Assembly (NCBI GenBank): GCA_002491905.1
Contig: DKWV01000010.1
Location: 1 to 59,515, forward strand
Source of the DNA: Lachnospiraceae bacterium UBA7143
GTDB taxonomy: Bacteria; Bacillota; Clostridia; Lachnospirales; Lachnospiraceae
Length of the DNA: 59,515 bases
Reading direction: 5' to 3'
Shown: one piece after another, positions 27,276-37,381 of the stretch
Layout: each line of letters begins with the position of its first letter
How positions within the stretch are numbered: the first letter of the stretch is position 1
Program-made: the position numbers and the translations under genes
Notes under the pieces: model-generated
What the model was told of the DNA's origin: nothing
The model's database searches: none
The model's input: the letters and a program-made list of their open reading frames with translations, nothing else

Positions 27276-28739
27276 GTGATTATTTCAGTGATCTTAATTC
27301 CATTTATAGCCGGGATTCTGGTACCCATTATCCCATTCCAGAAGAGATGGCAGAAAGAAGTATTTTTGGAAACGGCAGTTGTATTAAACAGCATCCTTGT
27401 CTGGTATCTGCTCCTGCACCACTCGGACAGCACTTTCCTTCTGGCGCACTTTACGGGCAACCTAAATATCAGTTTCCGCGTGGACGGCATGAGCATGGTG
27501 TTTGCAGGGCTTGTCTCCGCACTCTGGCCCTTTGCGACGCTCTATGCCTTTGAGTATATGACAAAGGAAAAACACGAGAATGTCTTTTTCCTCTTCTACA
27601 CACTGACCTACGGCGTGACGCTTGGCATTGCCCTGGCGGCCAATCTGCTGACCATGTACTTCTTTTACGAGCTGCTGACGTTAGTCACGGTTCCTCTGGT
27701 CATGCACACTCTGACCCGCGAGGCGATTCTGGCAAGCCGAAAGTATCTCTATTATTCGCTTGGCGGCGCGGCCTTCGCCTTTCTCGGCCTGATTATGGTG
27801 ATTGTCTATGGCAGCACCACGGACTTTATTCTGGGCGGTGTGCTCGACCCTGCCAAAACCGTCGGCAAAACCAATGTGTTACTGCTGATCTATGTGATGG
27901 CTTTTATGGGCTTCGGCGTAAAGGCGGCTGTCTGTCCCTTTAACTCCTGGCTTCCCCAGGCCAGTGTGGCGCCCACACCCGTCACCGCACTGCTCCATGC
28001 GGTGGCTGTCGTGAAATCGGGCGCGTTCGCCATCATAAGACTTACTTATTACAGCTTCGGCACAGATTTTCTGAAAGGCACCTGGGCACAGGACGTGGTT
28101 ATGGCTGTCGTCATGTTCACCATCGTATACGGCTGCAGCCGGGCGGTGAAGGAGACGCATCTGAAAAGACGTCTGGCCTACTCCACCATCAGCAACCTCT
28201 CCTACATCCTCTTCGGCGCAGTCATTATGACGCCTCTGGGGCTTGTGGGCGCGCTGACGCACCTTGTCTTCCACGCTGTTATGAAGATCAGTTCCTTCTT
28301 CTGTGCCGGTGCAATCATGCACCAGACCGACCGTCATTATGTACACGAGCTGAACGGTCTCGGCTACAAAATGCCCTGTGTTTTCGGCATTTTCACTGTC
28401 GCATCCCTGGCGCTGATGGGCGTCCCGGGGCTGGCCGGTTTTGTCAGCAAGTGGAATCTGGCACAGGCCGCCGTTGAAAGCGGCAATCCTCTGGCCTGGG
28501 GAGGAATCGCCTGTCTTCTGGTTTCGGCGCTCCTGACGGCCATCTACATGCTTACGATTGTGGTGCGGGCATTCTTCCCCGGAAAGGATTTCGATTACGG
28601 CACGGTTTCCGGCATCCGCGATCCCAACTGGAAGATGCTGCTGCCCCTGTTTATATTTACTGTATTTATTATACTGTTCGGCGTATATTCCCAGCCGCTT
28701 GTAGACTTTTTTATGGAAGTAGCTGGGGGGAACATATAG
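27276..28739 (+). CDS. Third antiporter-like subunit (NuoL/MrpA-like core)
   Basis: 487 residues, ~14 membrane helices. It starts with GTG 27276 after GGGAGGT. The helix-5 Glu is in YFFYELLTLVTVPLV; the Lys motif is MGFGVKAAVCPFNSWLPQ. PTPVTALLHAVAVVKSGAFA is closer to NuoL/MrpA than to NuoM/N. It lacks the long C-terminal MrpA extension, whose domains are encoded separately upstream. Confidence 0.82.
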   Translation: MIISVILIPFIAGILVPIIPFQKRWQKEVFLETAVVLNSILVWYLLLHHSDSTFLLAHFTGNLNISFRVDGMSMVFAGLVSALWPFATLYAFEYMTKEKHENVFFLFYTLTYGVTLGIALAANLLTMYFFYELLTLVTVPLVMHTLTREAILASRKYLYYSLGGAAFAFLGLIMVIVYGSTTDFILGGVLDPAKTVGKTNVLLLIYVMAFMGFGVKAAVCPFNSWLPQASVAPTPVTALLHAVAVVKSGAFAIIRLTYYSFGTDFLKGTWAQDVVMAVVMFTIVYGCSRAVKETHLKRRLAYSTISNLSYILFGAVIMTPLGLVGALTHLVFHAVMKISSFFCAGAIMHQTDRHYVHELNGLGYKMPCVFGIFTVASLALMGVPGLAGFVSKWNLAQAAVESGNPLAWGGIACLLVSALLTAIYMLTIVVRAFFPGKDFDYGTVSGIRDPNWKMLLPLFIFTVFIILFGVYSQPLVDFFMEVAGGNI

Positions 28740-28824
28740 ACAGTCAGATTTTGGCACACTTTTAAATGGCTTGGGCTATGAAAATGAACTGCACGTACTA
28801 CCACATGCAACTATGGAGGTCATC

Positions 28825-30975
28825 ATGCACAACGATACAAGTATCATAATTGAAACCGCCGTTTTCCTTCCCATGCTTGCGGCGTTCGTAAGTTACGGCA
28901 TCGGACGGAAGAACAAAAACGCACGAAGCATTTTTGCAGATATCATAACAGGTATTACTTTCATTCTCTGTGCAATACCGGCTGTACAGATGCTGTCGGG
29001 AGCAGCAGGCGGTACTCTTTTGGAGATCCCCTATATCTGCGGCATGGGCCTGCACTTTACCCTGGACGGTTTCCGCGCGCTGTACGGAACCGTGGCCGCT
29101 TTTATGTGGTTTATGACCACCCTTTTCTCGAAAGAGTACTTTGGGCATTACCGAAACAGAAACCGCTACTATCTGTTCCTGCTTTTAACACTGGGAGCAA
29201 CCGAAGGCGTGTTATTCTCGGCGGACTTTTACACTACCTTTCTCTTCTTTGAAATGATGTCGTTTACTTCCTATGTCTGGGTAGTTCACGACGAGAAGCC
29301 GGAGTCCCTGCGGGCCGGCGCAACTTATCTGGCTGTGGCCGTGATCGGAGGTCTGGTGATGCTGATGGGCATATTCCTGCTCTACGACGCGGCAGGCACG
29401 CTCTTTTTCGCGGATCTGGCCAAAATGTCCCTTTCTTCGGGTGAAAACGCTGCACAAATCTGGGCGGCAGGTCTATGTCTCCTGTTCGGCTTCGGCGCGA
29501 AGGCAGGCGCGTTCCCGCTGCATATCTGGCTGCCGAAAGCCCATCCGGTGGCTCCCGCTCCCGCCTCCGCCCTGCTCTCCGGCATTCTGACCAAAGCCGG
29601 TATGTATGGCATCCTGATCCTGACGGTCGATCTCTTTTTCGGCAGTGCGGCCTGGGGTGGTCTGATTCTGATTTTAGGTGTATTTACCATGACAATCGGC
29701 GCGGCGCTGGCCCTGTTCTCCGTTGACCTGAAACGGACGCTGGCCTGCTCCTCCGTCTCCCAGATCGGCTTTATTCTGGTTGGCGTAGGCATGTCGGGGC
29801 TGCTGGGCGCGGAAAATGCGGCTGCCCTGCGGGGCAGTCTCCTGCACATGGTCAACCACTCTCTGATTAAGCTGGTGCTGTTTATGGCGGCGGGTGTAGT
29901 CTTTATGAATACACACAGGCTGGATTTAAATGAAATCCGCGGTTTCGGTCGGAAAAAACCGCTCTTAAATTTCATTTTTCTGATGGGGGCTCTGGGAATC
30001 GGCGGTGCGCCGCTCTTTAACGGCTACATCAGCAAGACGCTGCTTCATGAGAGCATTGTAGAGTACACTTTCCTGATCAACGCGGGCGTTATCCCTGCAT
30101 TTTTTGGCACCTCATTTATGCGCGCTGTCGAGTGGATTTTCCTGTTCAGCGGAGGGCTGACTATCGCTTATATGGCCAAGCTCTATGTCTGTCTTTTTCT
30201 CGAAAAAAATGCGGATAACGCTGTGCAGAAAAAATATGACGGGCTGAAAGGGAAATACATGAACCGCACAAGCGCTGCTGCCCTCACCGTAAGCGCTGTC
30301 CTGCTGCCACTTATGGGACTTCTCCCCGATATCATAATGAACGGCATTGCCGATATGGGACAGGGCTTCCTGCGGATAGAGACTGCGGAAAAGGTTTCCT
30401 ACTTCTCCGTCTCCAATCTGAAGGGAGCGCTGATCTCCCTTGTTTTCGGCGCATTGATCTACGGCTTTATCGTGCGGTTTGTGCTTATGAAAACTGCGCA
30501 TTCTCCTTTACAAAGCCAAAGAAATGACGCCGCCGGAAAATATTATGTAAACTTGTGGCCGGCATGGATGGATCTGGAAAACCTGATTTACCGTCCTCTG
30601 CTGCTAAAGATTCTGCCCTTTGTCTTCGGTATGCTTTGCCGTTTTCTGGACAGCCTGGTGGATGCGGTGGTTGTCTTCCTCAGAAAGACGATTTACCGCG
30701 ACGAGAAGCTGCCCCACGAGCGGCCTGAGGGCAACGCTTTGACACACCTTGGCGCCTGCGCCGCCTCCTTCTTTGAGAGGGTCGGCAATCTGCTTTTGCA
30801 CCGCAAAAATCCGAAAAAACAGGATTATGAGCATAAGCTGGCCCTGCTGCAGGAAGAGTGGAGTGAAAATACCATGATGATTGCCAGAAGTATGTCCTTC
30901 GGGCTTCTGCTCTTCTGCGTCGGGCTGATCCTGACAGTGGCGTATCTGTTTATCAAGGATGTGTTCGGGCTTTGA
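28825..30975 (+). CDS. Fourth, long antiporter-like subunit (MrpA/NuoL-like, 716 aa)
   Basis: 716 residues from ATG 28825; the upstream in-frame ATG at 28813 forms the ATGGAGG site. The core of ~14 membrane helices has the Glu in FLFFEMMSFTSYVWV, the Lys motif FGFGAKAGAFPLHIWLPK, and VNHSLIKLVLFMAAG. The extra C-terminal ~200 residues hold a helix at ~570-590, a hydrophilic stretch with KTIYRDEKLPHERPEG, and a final membrane helix at ~690-712, comparable to C-terminal extensions of NuoL-type subunits. It is the last gene of the operon, followed by a terminator. Confidence 0.85.
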   Translation: MHNDTSIIIETAVFLPMLAAFVSYGIGRKNKNARSIFADIITGITFILCAIPAVQMLSGAAGGTLLEIPYICGMGLHFTLDGFRALYGTVAAFMWFMTTLFSKEYFGHYRNRNRYYLFLLLTLGATEGVLFSADFYTTFLFFEMMSFTSYVWVVHDEKPESLRAGATYLAVAVIGGLVMLMGIFLLYDAAGTLFFADLAKMSLSSGENAAQIWAAGLCLLFGFGAKAGAFPLHIWLPKAHPVAPAPASALLSGILTKAGMYGILILTVDLFFGSAAWGGLILILGVFTMTIGAALALFSVDLKRTLACSSVSQIGFILVGVGMSGLLGAENAAALRGSLLHMVNHSLIKLVLFMAAGVVFMNTHRLDLNEIRGFGRKKPLLNFIFLMGALGIGGAPLFNGYISKTLLHESIVEYTFLINAGVIPAFFGTSFMRAVEWIFLFSGGLTIAYMAKLYVCLFLEKNADNAVQKKYDGLKGKYMNRTSAAALTVSAVLLPLMGLLPDIIMNGIADMGQGFLRIETAEKVSYFSVSNLKGALISLVFGALIYGFIVRFVLMKTAHSPLQSQRNDAAGKYYVNLWPAWMDLENLIYRPLLLKILPFVFGMLCRFLDSLVDAVVVFLRKTIYRDEKLPHERPEGNALTHLGACAASFFERVGNLLLHRKNPKKQDYEHKLALLQEEWSENTMMIARSMSFGLLLFCVGLILTVAYLFIKDVFGL

Positions 30976-30998
30976 CTGATTCAGAGTGTCTGCCAAAA

Positions 30999-31032
30999 AT
31001 CCCCCTGACGTTTGGTCAGAGGGATCTTTTTT
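30999..31032 (+). terminator. Terminator of the Mrp operon
   Basis: An 11-base stem (30999-31009 with 31015-31025, one mismatch, five-base loop) is followed by CTTTTTT. It lies 24 bases after the last antiporter stop and 21 bases before the opposing surface-protein gene end. Confidence 0.85.
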
Positions 31033-31052
31033 GTGCCGCATTCCGCAAAAAT

Positions 31053-34000
31053 CTATTCTGTTACCTTCTCAGTATTCTCTTCACTGCCCTCATTTTCCCC
31101 GTCAGCTTCCGCCTTCCGAATATTCCGTTTCTTTCGCTTCTTATGTACAATCAGCACAACCGCCAGAATCAATACAACTGCGCCCACCGCAATAAGGACG
31201 ATATAATCCATAATCCCCTTCTCCGTGACGCTGACCGCAATCTTCACACTGCTGCCCTCCACCGGGAAGAGATGGTAAATACCCATAAGCTCCGTCTCCG
31301 CTTTTCTCCATCCGGCGCTGTCCTGCACATAAATCACCACGCCTTCCGTCTGCCCCTGAGGCGCCTGATACCGAATCTGGTGGGTCCGCGCACCGTCGTC
31401 CGGGATTTCCATTGTCCAGCATTCCGTCAGTTCTTTCGCCTCCTCTCCCGAAGGAAGCGCCACTTGCAGCGTGTTGGTTCCCGGCTTCTCGACAACCACT
31501 TCATCCTCCTGGACGAACTGGCCATCCACCAGAAGCGCTGACTGCCCGTTCTCCCGCATCCAGCTCCCCGCCAGCGTCGTCAGATACCGCACATACTCTA
31601 CCGACACGTCTTCATCAAGCCTGACGTCCGTAAGATCCTTATTATCCCAATCCGCGTAAAATCCTTCTTTCACAGGAATATTCGGATATTTTTCCAGAGC
31701 CACACTGCCGCCGTATGAACATTCAGCCGTCCCAACTTCCTCATCATCGGCATAGAAAGTAATTTTCATCCTGCGGAAGTTTGCGGGAATCCCCTCCGTC
31801 TGTAAAAGGGTGTCATAGCTTACCGGCTCCGCCTTACCGCTGTAACTGATTCGGTCGATACCGGCAATCTCATCTGAAACAAAGTAATTCTCTACAACCT
31901 CTGCGTTGTCGGAAACTTTCCCCGCTATGGCTCCTGAAAAAGCGTCCGCTTCCTTCACCTTTACCATAGCCAGACAGTTTTCTATTCCATTTCCCCATCC
32001 GGCAATCCCGGCCACATACTCCCCGCCTGTCACCGTACACTTCGCATAGCTTTGTCTGATATGGGACAGTGACTGTCCCGCAACGCCACCCACATAATCG
32101 CCTGCCGTGCTCTCAATTCTGCCGTAGTTTTCACAGCCCAGCACCATACCCATCTCCTGCAGACCGCATATACCGCCCACATAGCTCTTCTGCGCGGTCA
32201 CCTTCGCCTGATTCACATTCTGCCTGAGCACACACTTAGTGAGAAATGTGGAGTTTGCCCTGGCCTCGTCAATCCCCGTGATATCGCTCTCCAGGTCAAA
32301 ATCATATTCCACAGCCATAGTGCCCGCAATACCTGACACGTTCAGGTCCGCCTCCACATTTCCGCTATTGGTACAGTTTGCAATGGTGGCATCCATGCTC
32401 ACCTCTGCATCCTCCTGGGATTCATCCTCATATCTGTCGGAATAGTCCATATCCAGCACGCCGTCCAACGCATCCGTATACAAAAGCATGATCTCACTGA
32501 ACTGGTCGTTAATATCCGACAGGTCATCCCCAAGGAGGTCTCCCGACGAAGACATCTCGTCATTTAAATACCCCATATTTTCGGAAATATTTTTCAGGTT
32601 CGAATTAAGGCTCCCTGTGGTGGAGCGGTAATCCTCTCCCAACCTCGGAAAAGCAAGATCCGGCTTATCGTTTAATGTAGTCAGGATGTCCTTGGTCCCA
32701 TCCCCCATATCCTCCAGATTCTCCGCGGCGTCCTTTGTGTAGGAGGCAGCAGCCTTTAACTGCTTTTTCGCATCATCTGTCATCTCGTCCGTGTGTCTGG
32801 AGGCAATATCCGTCATGATTTTCAGATATTCGCTCATATCTTCCGTATAACTGACGCTGCCGGGATGAGCCTGTTTGTACTGTTCATCTGCGTATTTATT
32901 GGCTTCTTCCGCTACATGAGCCGCATCAGCCGCCATCTCTGCCGACGCGTCATCCAGAAGCTTATGATCCAGGGTCCCCTGATCTCCTTCATCCTGCGGA
33001 AATGCGGTCTCTCCGCCGTCATCAAGCGCATGTACCCATCCGTCAATGCCTATATAATCATCCGGCAGTTTAGCACTTCCCGAGTAGCTCCAGTTTCTGT
33101 CTGTCACTCCCCCAATCCTGGGCTTCAAATCATGTTCGTTGACCGTATCGGGACTTGTATACTCACTGTTTGTAAAAGCAACTCTTGCAATATAATAATT
33201 CTCATAGGCCTCCGTAGCCTTTGACACATCTTCGGCGTGCTGCTTCCCGGCCTCTTCGATAGCCTCCTTCGCCCTGTCATACTGCTCCCTTTCCTCGGGC
33301 GTCATATATTTGTAAAGGTCCATTGCCTTCACCATATCTTCCAGTTTCCCGGCGGCATCTTTCACGTCCTCCGCCGCATCAGATGCATGGTCAACCACGC
33401 CGCCGTCTTTTGCCGTCTCATCCAACACATAGTCAAAACGGCTCACCGCCTCGTTGACGGAATCCATCATGCTGTCCGTCCACTCCACCGTCCTGTCCGC
33501 CAGAGAGTGGGTATCGTCAAGCGCCCTGTCCGCAAAATCCCGGATCACCGACAGCCTGTTGGAAAGTACATCCGAACGCTCACCCGCATCGTCCAGCATC
33601 TTGCCAATCTGGTCATGCATGGTATCGATGTGATCTGACAGCTGCCGCACGATATCCTCCGACAGATCCACCGCTATGTACGGTTCCGCCTGCCCGACAA
33701 TACCGCCCACGTCCTTGCGGCCGTATATCTTTCCCTTATTCGCACAGGCATAAACATAACCCGACTGCCGTCCCACAATGCCGCCCGTATTGTAGCCCAC
33801 ATGCTCGTAGCCGATTGTGCCCTCGTTTACGCAGTTTTGTATGATTCCGGTGGAGAGTCCCGCGATGCCGCCCGTATCTACCGTATTGTCAGTGGTAGAA
33901 AGCTTATCTCCCTTCTCGTCCTCATTCCTGTCAAGGGAATTTAAAATTCCCGTCGTATACTGCTCCAGATTGATGTCATCCAGAGACTTTGCCTTGTCCT

Positions 34001-34823
34001 CACTGGAAATATTTATCTCGGCGCGGTTGAGGCACCCCACAATATTGCCGACATTTTCACCGGCTATACCACCCGTATAGTGCGCTCCTGTGATCGTCCC
34101 CTTCGCCTCGCTGTCCATCAGCACGCCGCTGATCTCGTTATAGCCCGTGATACCGCCTACATAATCGTTGGCGTCCACAACGCCGTCAAAGACACAGTTT
34201 AAGAGAATACCACTGTTATCTCCCACGATACCACCCACTACCATCTGCTTCCCGGATGGCTTGACTGTTCCCTCCACCCGTAGATTGGCGATAACCGCCG
34301 TCTCCTGTGTGTAGTTAAAAAGCCCCACATAGGAAACCGGCTTATGCACAAAAAATCCGCTGACGGTATGACCCTGACCGTCGAAATATCCGCCGAAAGT
34401 CGGTATGGATACAAAGCTCTCTCCCGCCAGGTCAATGTCCGCCGTCAGATAGACCTTTTTATTCTGCGACCAGGTATCCAGCCGGCAGTCTTTGGAAAAA
34501 GCTTTCAGTTCCTCTGCGTTACTTATGTAAACCTCTTTCCATTCCACCTCGTCGTCGTCATAGGAAGCAATCGTCTCATTAGCATCCTCCACACTGGCGA
34601 CTTCCTCTTCCTCACCGTTCTCCTCCGTATCTATATCCTTTACCTTGTTCTCCGCTTCTTTTTCCTTCTCAGCCTCCGACCTTTTCTCCGTCTCCGTTTT
34701 CTCGAAAGCTGCTCCTGTCTTCTCCTGCGGTTTCTCTTCCTCAGCCTGTACCGATACCACCGGCAGGGCGCCCACAAACACTGCCGCCGTAAGCAGAAGG
34801 GCTGTCAGTCTGTTCTTACTCAT
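31053..34823 (-). CDS. Membrane-anchored GLUG-repeat surface protein
   Basis: 1256 residues. The signal peptide MSKNRLTALLLTAAVFVGAL..VQAEE is followed by a long acidic Glu/Lys linker (~30-90). At least six GLUG repeats follow at ~190-375 (VGGIVGDNSGILLNC, TGGIAGENVGNIVGC and similar). A large helical/coiled-coil block at ~385-790 interrupts them, and more GLUG repeats come at ~830-1000 (VGGICGLQEMGMVLGC, VGGVAGQS). A single C-terminal membrane helix (IVLIAVGAVVLILAVVLIV) ends in a basic and then acidic tail, not LPXTG. It is the second gene of an operon, overlapping the MMPL transporter stop by eight bases, so it probably works with it at the cell surface. Substrate unknown. Confidence 0.85.
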   Translation of the reverse strand: MSKNRLTALLLTAAVFVGALPVVSVQAEEEKPQEKTGAAFEKTETEKRSEAEKEKEAENKVKDIDTEENGEEEEVASVEDANETIASYDDDEVEWKEVYISNAEELKAFSKDCRLDTWSQNKKVYLTADIDLAGESFVSIPTFGGYFDGQGHTVSGFFVHKPVSYVGLFNYTQETAVIANLRVEGTVKPSGKQMVVGGIVGDNSGILLNCVFDGVVDANDYVGGITGYNEISGVLMDSEAKGTITGAHYTGGIAGENVGNIVGCLNRAEINISSEDKAKSLDDINLEQYTTGILNSLDRNEDEKGDKLSTTDNTVDTGGIAGLSTGIIQNCVNEGTIGYEHVGYNTGGIVGRQSGYVYACANKGKIYGRKDVGGIVGQAEPYIAVDLSEDIVRQLSDHIDTMHDQIGKMLDDAGERSDVLSNRLSVIRDFADRALDDTHSLADRTVEWTDSMMDSVNEAVSRFDYVLDETAKDGGVVDHASDAAEDVKDAAGKLEDMVKAMDLYKYMTPEEREQYDRAKEAIEEAGKQHAEDVSKATEAYENYYIARVAFTNSEYTSPDTVNEHDLKPRIGGVTDRNWSYSGSAKLPDDYIGIDGWVHALDDGGETAFPQDEGDQGTLDHKLLDDASAEMAADAAHVAEEANKYADEQYKQAHPGSVSYTEDMSEYLKIMTDIASRHTDEMTDDAKKQLKAAASYTKDAAENLEDMGDGTKDILTTLNDKPDLAFPRLGEDYRSTTGSLNSNLKNISENMGYLNDEMSSSGDLLGDDLSDINDQFSEIMLLYTDALDGVLDMDYSDRYEDESQEDAEVSMDATIANCTNSGNVEADLNVSGIAGTMAVEYDFDLESDITGIDEARANSTFLTKCVLRQNVNQAKVTAQKSYVGGICGLQEMGMVLGCENYGRIESTAGDYVGGVAGQSLSHIRQSYAKCTVTGGEYVAGIAGWGNGIENCLAMVKVKEADAFSGAIAGKVSDNAEVVENYFVSDEIAGIDRISYSGKAEPVSYDTLLQTEGIPANFRRMKITFYADDEEVGTAECSYGGSVALEKYPNIPVKEGFYADWDNKDLTDVRLDEDVSVEYVRYLTTLAGSWMRENGQSALLVDGQFVQEDEVVVEKPGTNTLQVALPSGEEAKELTECWTMEIPDDGARTHQIRYQAPQGQTEGVVIYVQDSAGWRKAETELMGIYHLFPVEGSSVKIAVSVTEKGIMDYIVLIAVGAVVLILAVVLIVHKKRKKRNIRKAEADGENEGSEENTEKVTE

Positions 34824-37323
34824 GATCCGCCACCTCCCTGCTCTCCAATTCCCGGGACACCGTCTCCGTCATCTGCTTATATTCCTCCTCCGTAAGTTCC
34901 GTCACATCTCCGGCCTCCACGTAGGCACTCACATTACCTCTGACAATAGCGCTCATACTGCCCGTCACGGTTCCTTCGATTCTGCCGCGCACCAGACCAT
35001 CCACTCTCATAAGACCGGTCACATTCTTCGTGCGGATCGGCATATTCATCACAAAGGCCGTCTTCTCGATAATCTTATCGCCCACCAGAAGAATCTGCGG
35101 CAGGACAAACATGGTTACCAATATGGAAATGGATGTTCCTCTTCCCAGACATTTTCCGATACCGAAAATCGCCGCGTTGGAAGTCAGCTTACCGATCAGG
35201 AACCCCGCCACCACCATCATGGTTCCCGAAGTAATAATTGTCGGGAACGCCTGATTCATGGAATCTATAATGGACTGCCGCCTGCCGTTTTCCTTTCGCA
35301 GTTCCATATACCGTCCTGCAATGACAATGGCATAGTCAATATTCGCACCCATCTGGATCGAGCTGACGATCAGATAGGACATGAAAAAGATATTGTCGTG
35401 CTGCAGCGCCGGAACCGAAAAGTTAAGCCAGATGCATCCCTGGATCACCGCAATCAGAAGCACCGGCATACCCGCCGACTTGAAGGTGAACAAAAGCACC
35501 ACCAGCACGGCAAGAATGGACACCACGTTATTTACCAGATTGTCGCGTCCAAAAGTCTTTTGCAGATCATACTGGCTCACCGACTCTCCGCATACCAGCA
35601 CCTTGCCGTCAGGATAATACTTCTCCGCAATTTCATGCATCCTGTCAAGAAAGGCGAATGTCTCCTCGCTCTCCTCGGGAAGCGTCAGAAAGACAAGCAT
35701 ACGGCTGTAGTTCTCACCCTGTAACTGATTCTTCGCAAAGTTCATGGCATCATAGGCGTCGTCCAGCGTATCCTGCAGGTCATCTTCCAGTGTGACATAC
35801 CCCTCCTCCACCTCGTCGTGGACGAACATAAACATGTCAATCAGCGACACCTTATATTCGGGGAGGCCGTTTACCACCTTCGCATAGTCCTCATCATTCA
35901 CAGCGTAGGCTGCATACACCAGTTCCGCCACCTCGTAATCCAGATCAATCAGCTCCGAAAACTGTCTGGGTGTCAGTTTATCCGTCAGACAGTAATCGTC
36001 AAGCGCCTCTATATTGGCAAGCCCCTGCGTGTAGTCTACCTCAGGGCAGGCCTCCAGCTCCTCTAACAGCTTTGCCTCCTTCTCGTAGTCTCCTGCGGGC
36101 ACGATCAGCGCAACCATATTGCTGGCGCCGAAGTTCTCCGTCTGCAGCTCCTCCGTTTTCTGGATGCTGTTCTGGATCGGCGGCGTGATCGTACTGTCAC
36201 CGAACACATAAGGACACTTGCTGGATGTGGTGTAAGCCCAAACAATCACAAGCACAAAAAGCGGTGCGACAATAAACCGCGTCGCATAGTCAAATTTCCC
36301 CACAAAAGGTATGTCGGGGATAAAGTTTTTATGCTTGGTGGTATCCATCAGCTTGGAAAACAGCATAATCACACCCGGCATCAACAGGAACACGGAACCC
36401 AGCGCCAGAAAAATAGACTTAATCAGGCACATGGACAGATCCGGCCCCATTTTATACTGCATAAAGCCCATAGCAATCAGACCGCCTATGGTAGTTAAAG
36501 AGCTGCCGCAGATCTCCGGGATTGCCTTGCTCAGCGCAATGATAATCGCTTCGCGGGATTCCAGCGTGGCATGTTCCTCCTTGTATCTGTTCAGAAGGAT
36601 AATGGCGTAATCCACCGACAGCGCAAGCTGCAGCACTACCGTCACAGAGTTGGATACAAAGGAGATCGTACCAAAAATAAAATTGGTTCCCATCTGTAAA
36701 ATTGCCGCCGCCACAAAGGTAATCAGGAGCACCGGTACCTCTGCATAGGCCTGGGATGTGAGTAAAAGGACTGTCACCACAACGATTGCTACCAGAACAA
36801 CGATGACATTCATCTCCTCAGCAATCAGTTCCGCCTCGATATCCCCCAGCGTCGTGGACAGGTAGTAATCATACCCGTCAAGCTCCTCTTTCACCCGCTC
36901 CAGCACTTCCAGGCACTGGTCATCCTTCTCGTCATAATCGAAAGTGACATTATAATAGGAAGAACCATTGAAATAATGTTCCTCCGTATCGTCAAAATCC
37001 ACCATAAAGACACCTGGCAGAAACTCCAGTTTCCGCTCAATGGACTCCGCCTGTTCATAGGACACATTAGCCACCATCACATCGCAGGTTCCGTATGTAA
37101 TAAACTCCTGTTCCATCAGGTCAAGTCCCTGCTTCGTCTCCGTGGAATCCGGAAGATAATGGGACATGGAATTTTCTACATTGACCCAATTTCTCGACAC
37201 GGCTGAAAAAATAATCAAAATGCCAAACAGCAGGAAAAACAGGTTGCGTTTATCCACAATAAATCCGCAGATCTTAACCATCGCCTGGTTGCCGCCCTTT
37301 TTTTCAGTTTGTTCCTTTTCCAT
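34816..37323 (-). CDS. MMPL/RND-superfamily transporter
   Basis: 835 residues from ATG 37323 (GGAGAGGAG upstream). The RND layout has membrane helix 1 at ~27-44, an extracellular loop of ~130 residues, and five to six helices to ~385. A second extracellular loop runs to ~600 and the second helix bundle to ~775. Repeated MMPL motifs are DYAIILLNRYKEE and NIDYAIVIAGRYMEL. The cytoplasmic tail of ~80 residues contains GxVxGxIxGTVTGSM-like small-residue repeats. Such proteins export lipids or siderophore-like molecules or move envelope components using the proton gradient; the substrate here is unknown. It has its own promoter and is coupled to the GLUG surface protein. Confidence 0.88.
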   Translation of the reverse strand: MEKEQTEKKGGNQAMVKICGFIVDKRNLFFLLFGILIIFSAVSRNWVNVENSMSHYLPDSTETKQGLDLMEQEFITYGTCDVMVANVSYEQAESIERKLEFLPGVFMVDFDDTEEHYFNGSSYYNVTFDYDEKDDQCLEVLERVKEELDGYDYYLSTTLGDIEAELIAEEMNVIVVLVAIVVVTVLLLTSQAYAEVPVLLITFVAAAILQMGTNFIFGTISFVSNSVTVVLQLALSVDYAIILLNRYKEEHATLESREAIIIALSKAIPEICGSSLTTIGGLIAMGFMQYKMGPDLSMCLIKSIFLALGSVFLLMPGVIMLFSKLMDTTKHKNFIPDIPFVGKFDYATRFIVAPLFVLVIVWAYTTSSKCPYVFGDSTITPPIQNSIQKTEELQTENFGASNMVALIVPAGDYEKEAKLLEELEACPEVDYTQGLANIEALDDYCLTDKLTPRQFSELIDLDYEVAELVYAAYAVNDEDYAKVVNGLPEYKVSLIDMFMFVHDEVEEGYVTLEDDLQDTLDDAYDAMNFAKNQLQGENYSRMLVFLTLPEESEETFAFLDRMHEIAEKYYPDGKVLVCGESVSQYDLQKTFGRDNLVNNVVSILAVLVVLLFTFKSAGMPVLLIAVIQGCIWLNFSVPALQHDNIFFMSYLIVSSIQMGANIDYAIVIAGRYMELRKENGRRQSIIDSMNQAFPTIITSGTMMVVAGFLIGKLTSNAAIFGIGKCLGRGTSISILVTMFVLPQILLVGDKIIEKTAFVMNMPIRTKNVTGLMRVDGLVRGRIEGTVTGSMSAIVRGNVSAYVEAGDVTELTEEEYKQMTETVSRELESREVADHE

Positions 37324-37352
37324 AGAAATAGCTCCTCTCCTACTCAAGAGGA

Positions 37353-37381
37353 AGTATAGTATCACGACCGGCGTTTGTCAA
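37353..37381 (-). promoter_or_regulatory. Promoter of the MMPL-GLUG operon
   Basis: On the minus strand TTGACA (37381 to 37376), a 17-base spacer and TATACT (37358 to 37353) give a near-consensus sigma-A promoter. Transcription would begin near 37346, ~23 bases before the transporter start. The divergent ktrB gene begins at 37525. Confidence 0.8.

Noticed and set aside
21431..30975. Complex I or membrane-bound hydrogenase operon
   Set aside because: Only membrane antiporter-type subunits are present; no NiFe, FeS or quinone-site subunit is encoded, while MrpE/F/G are.
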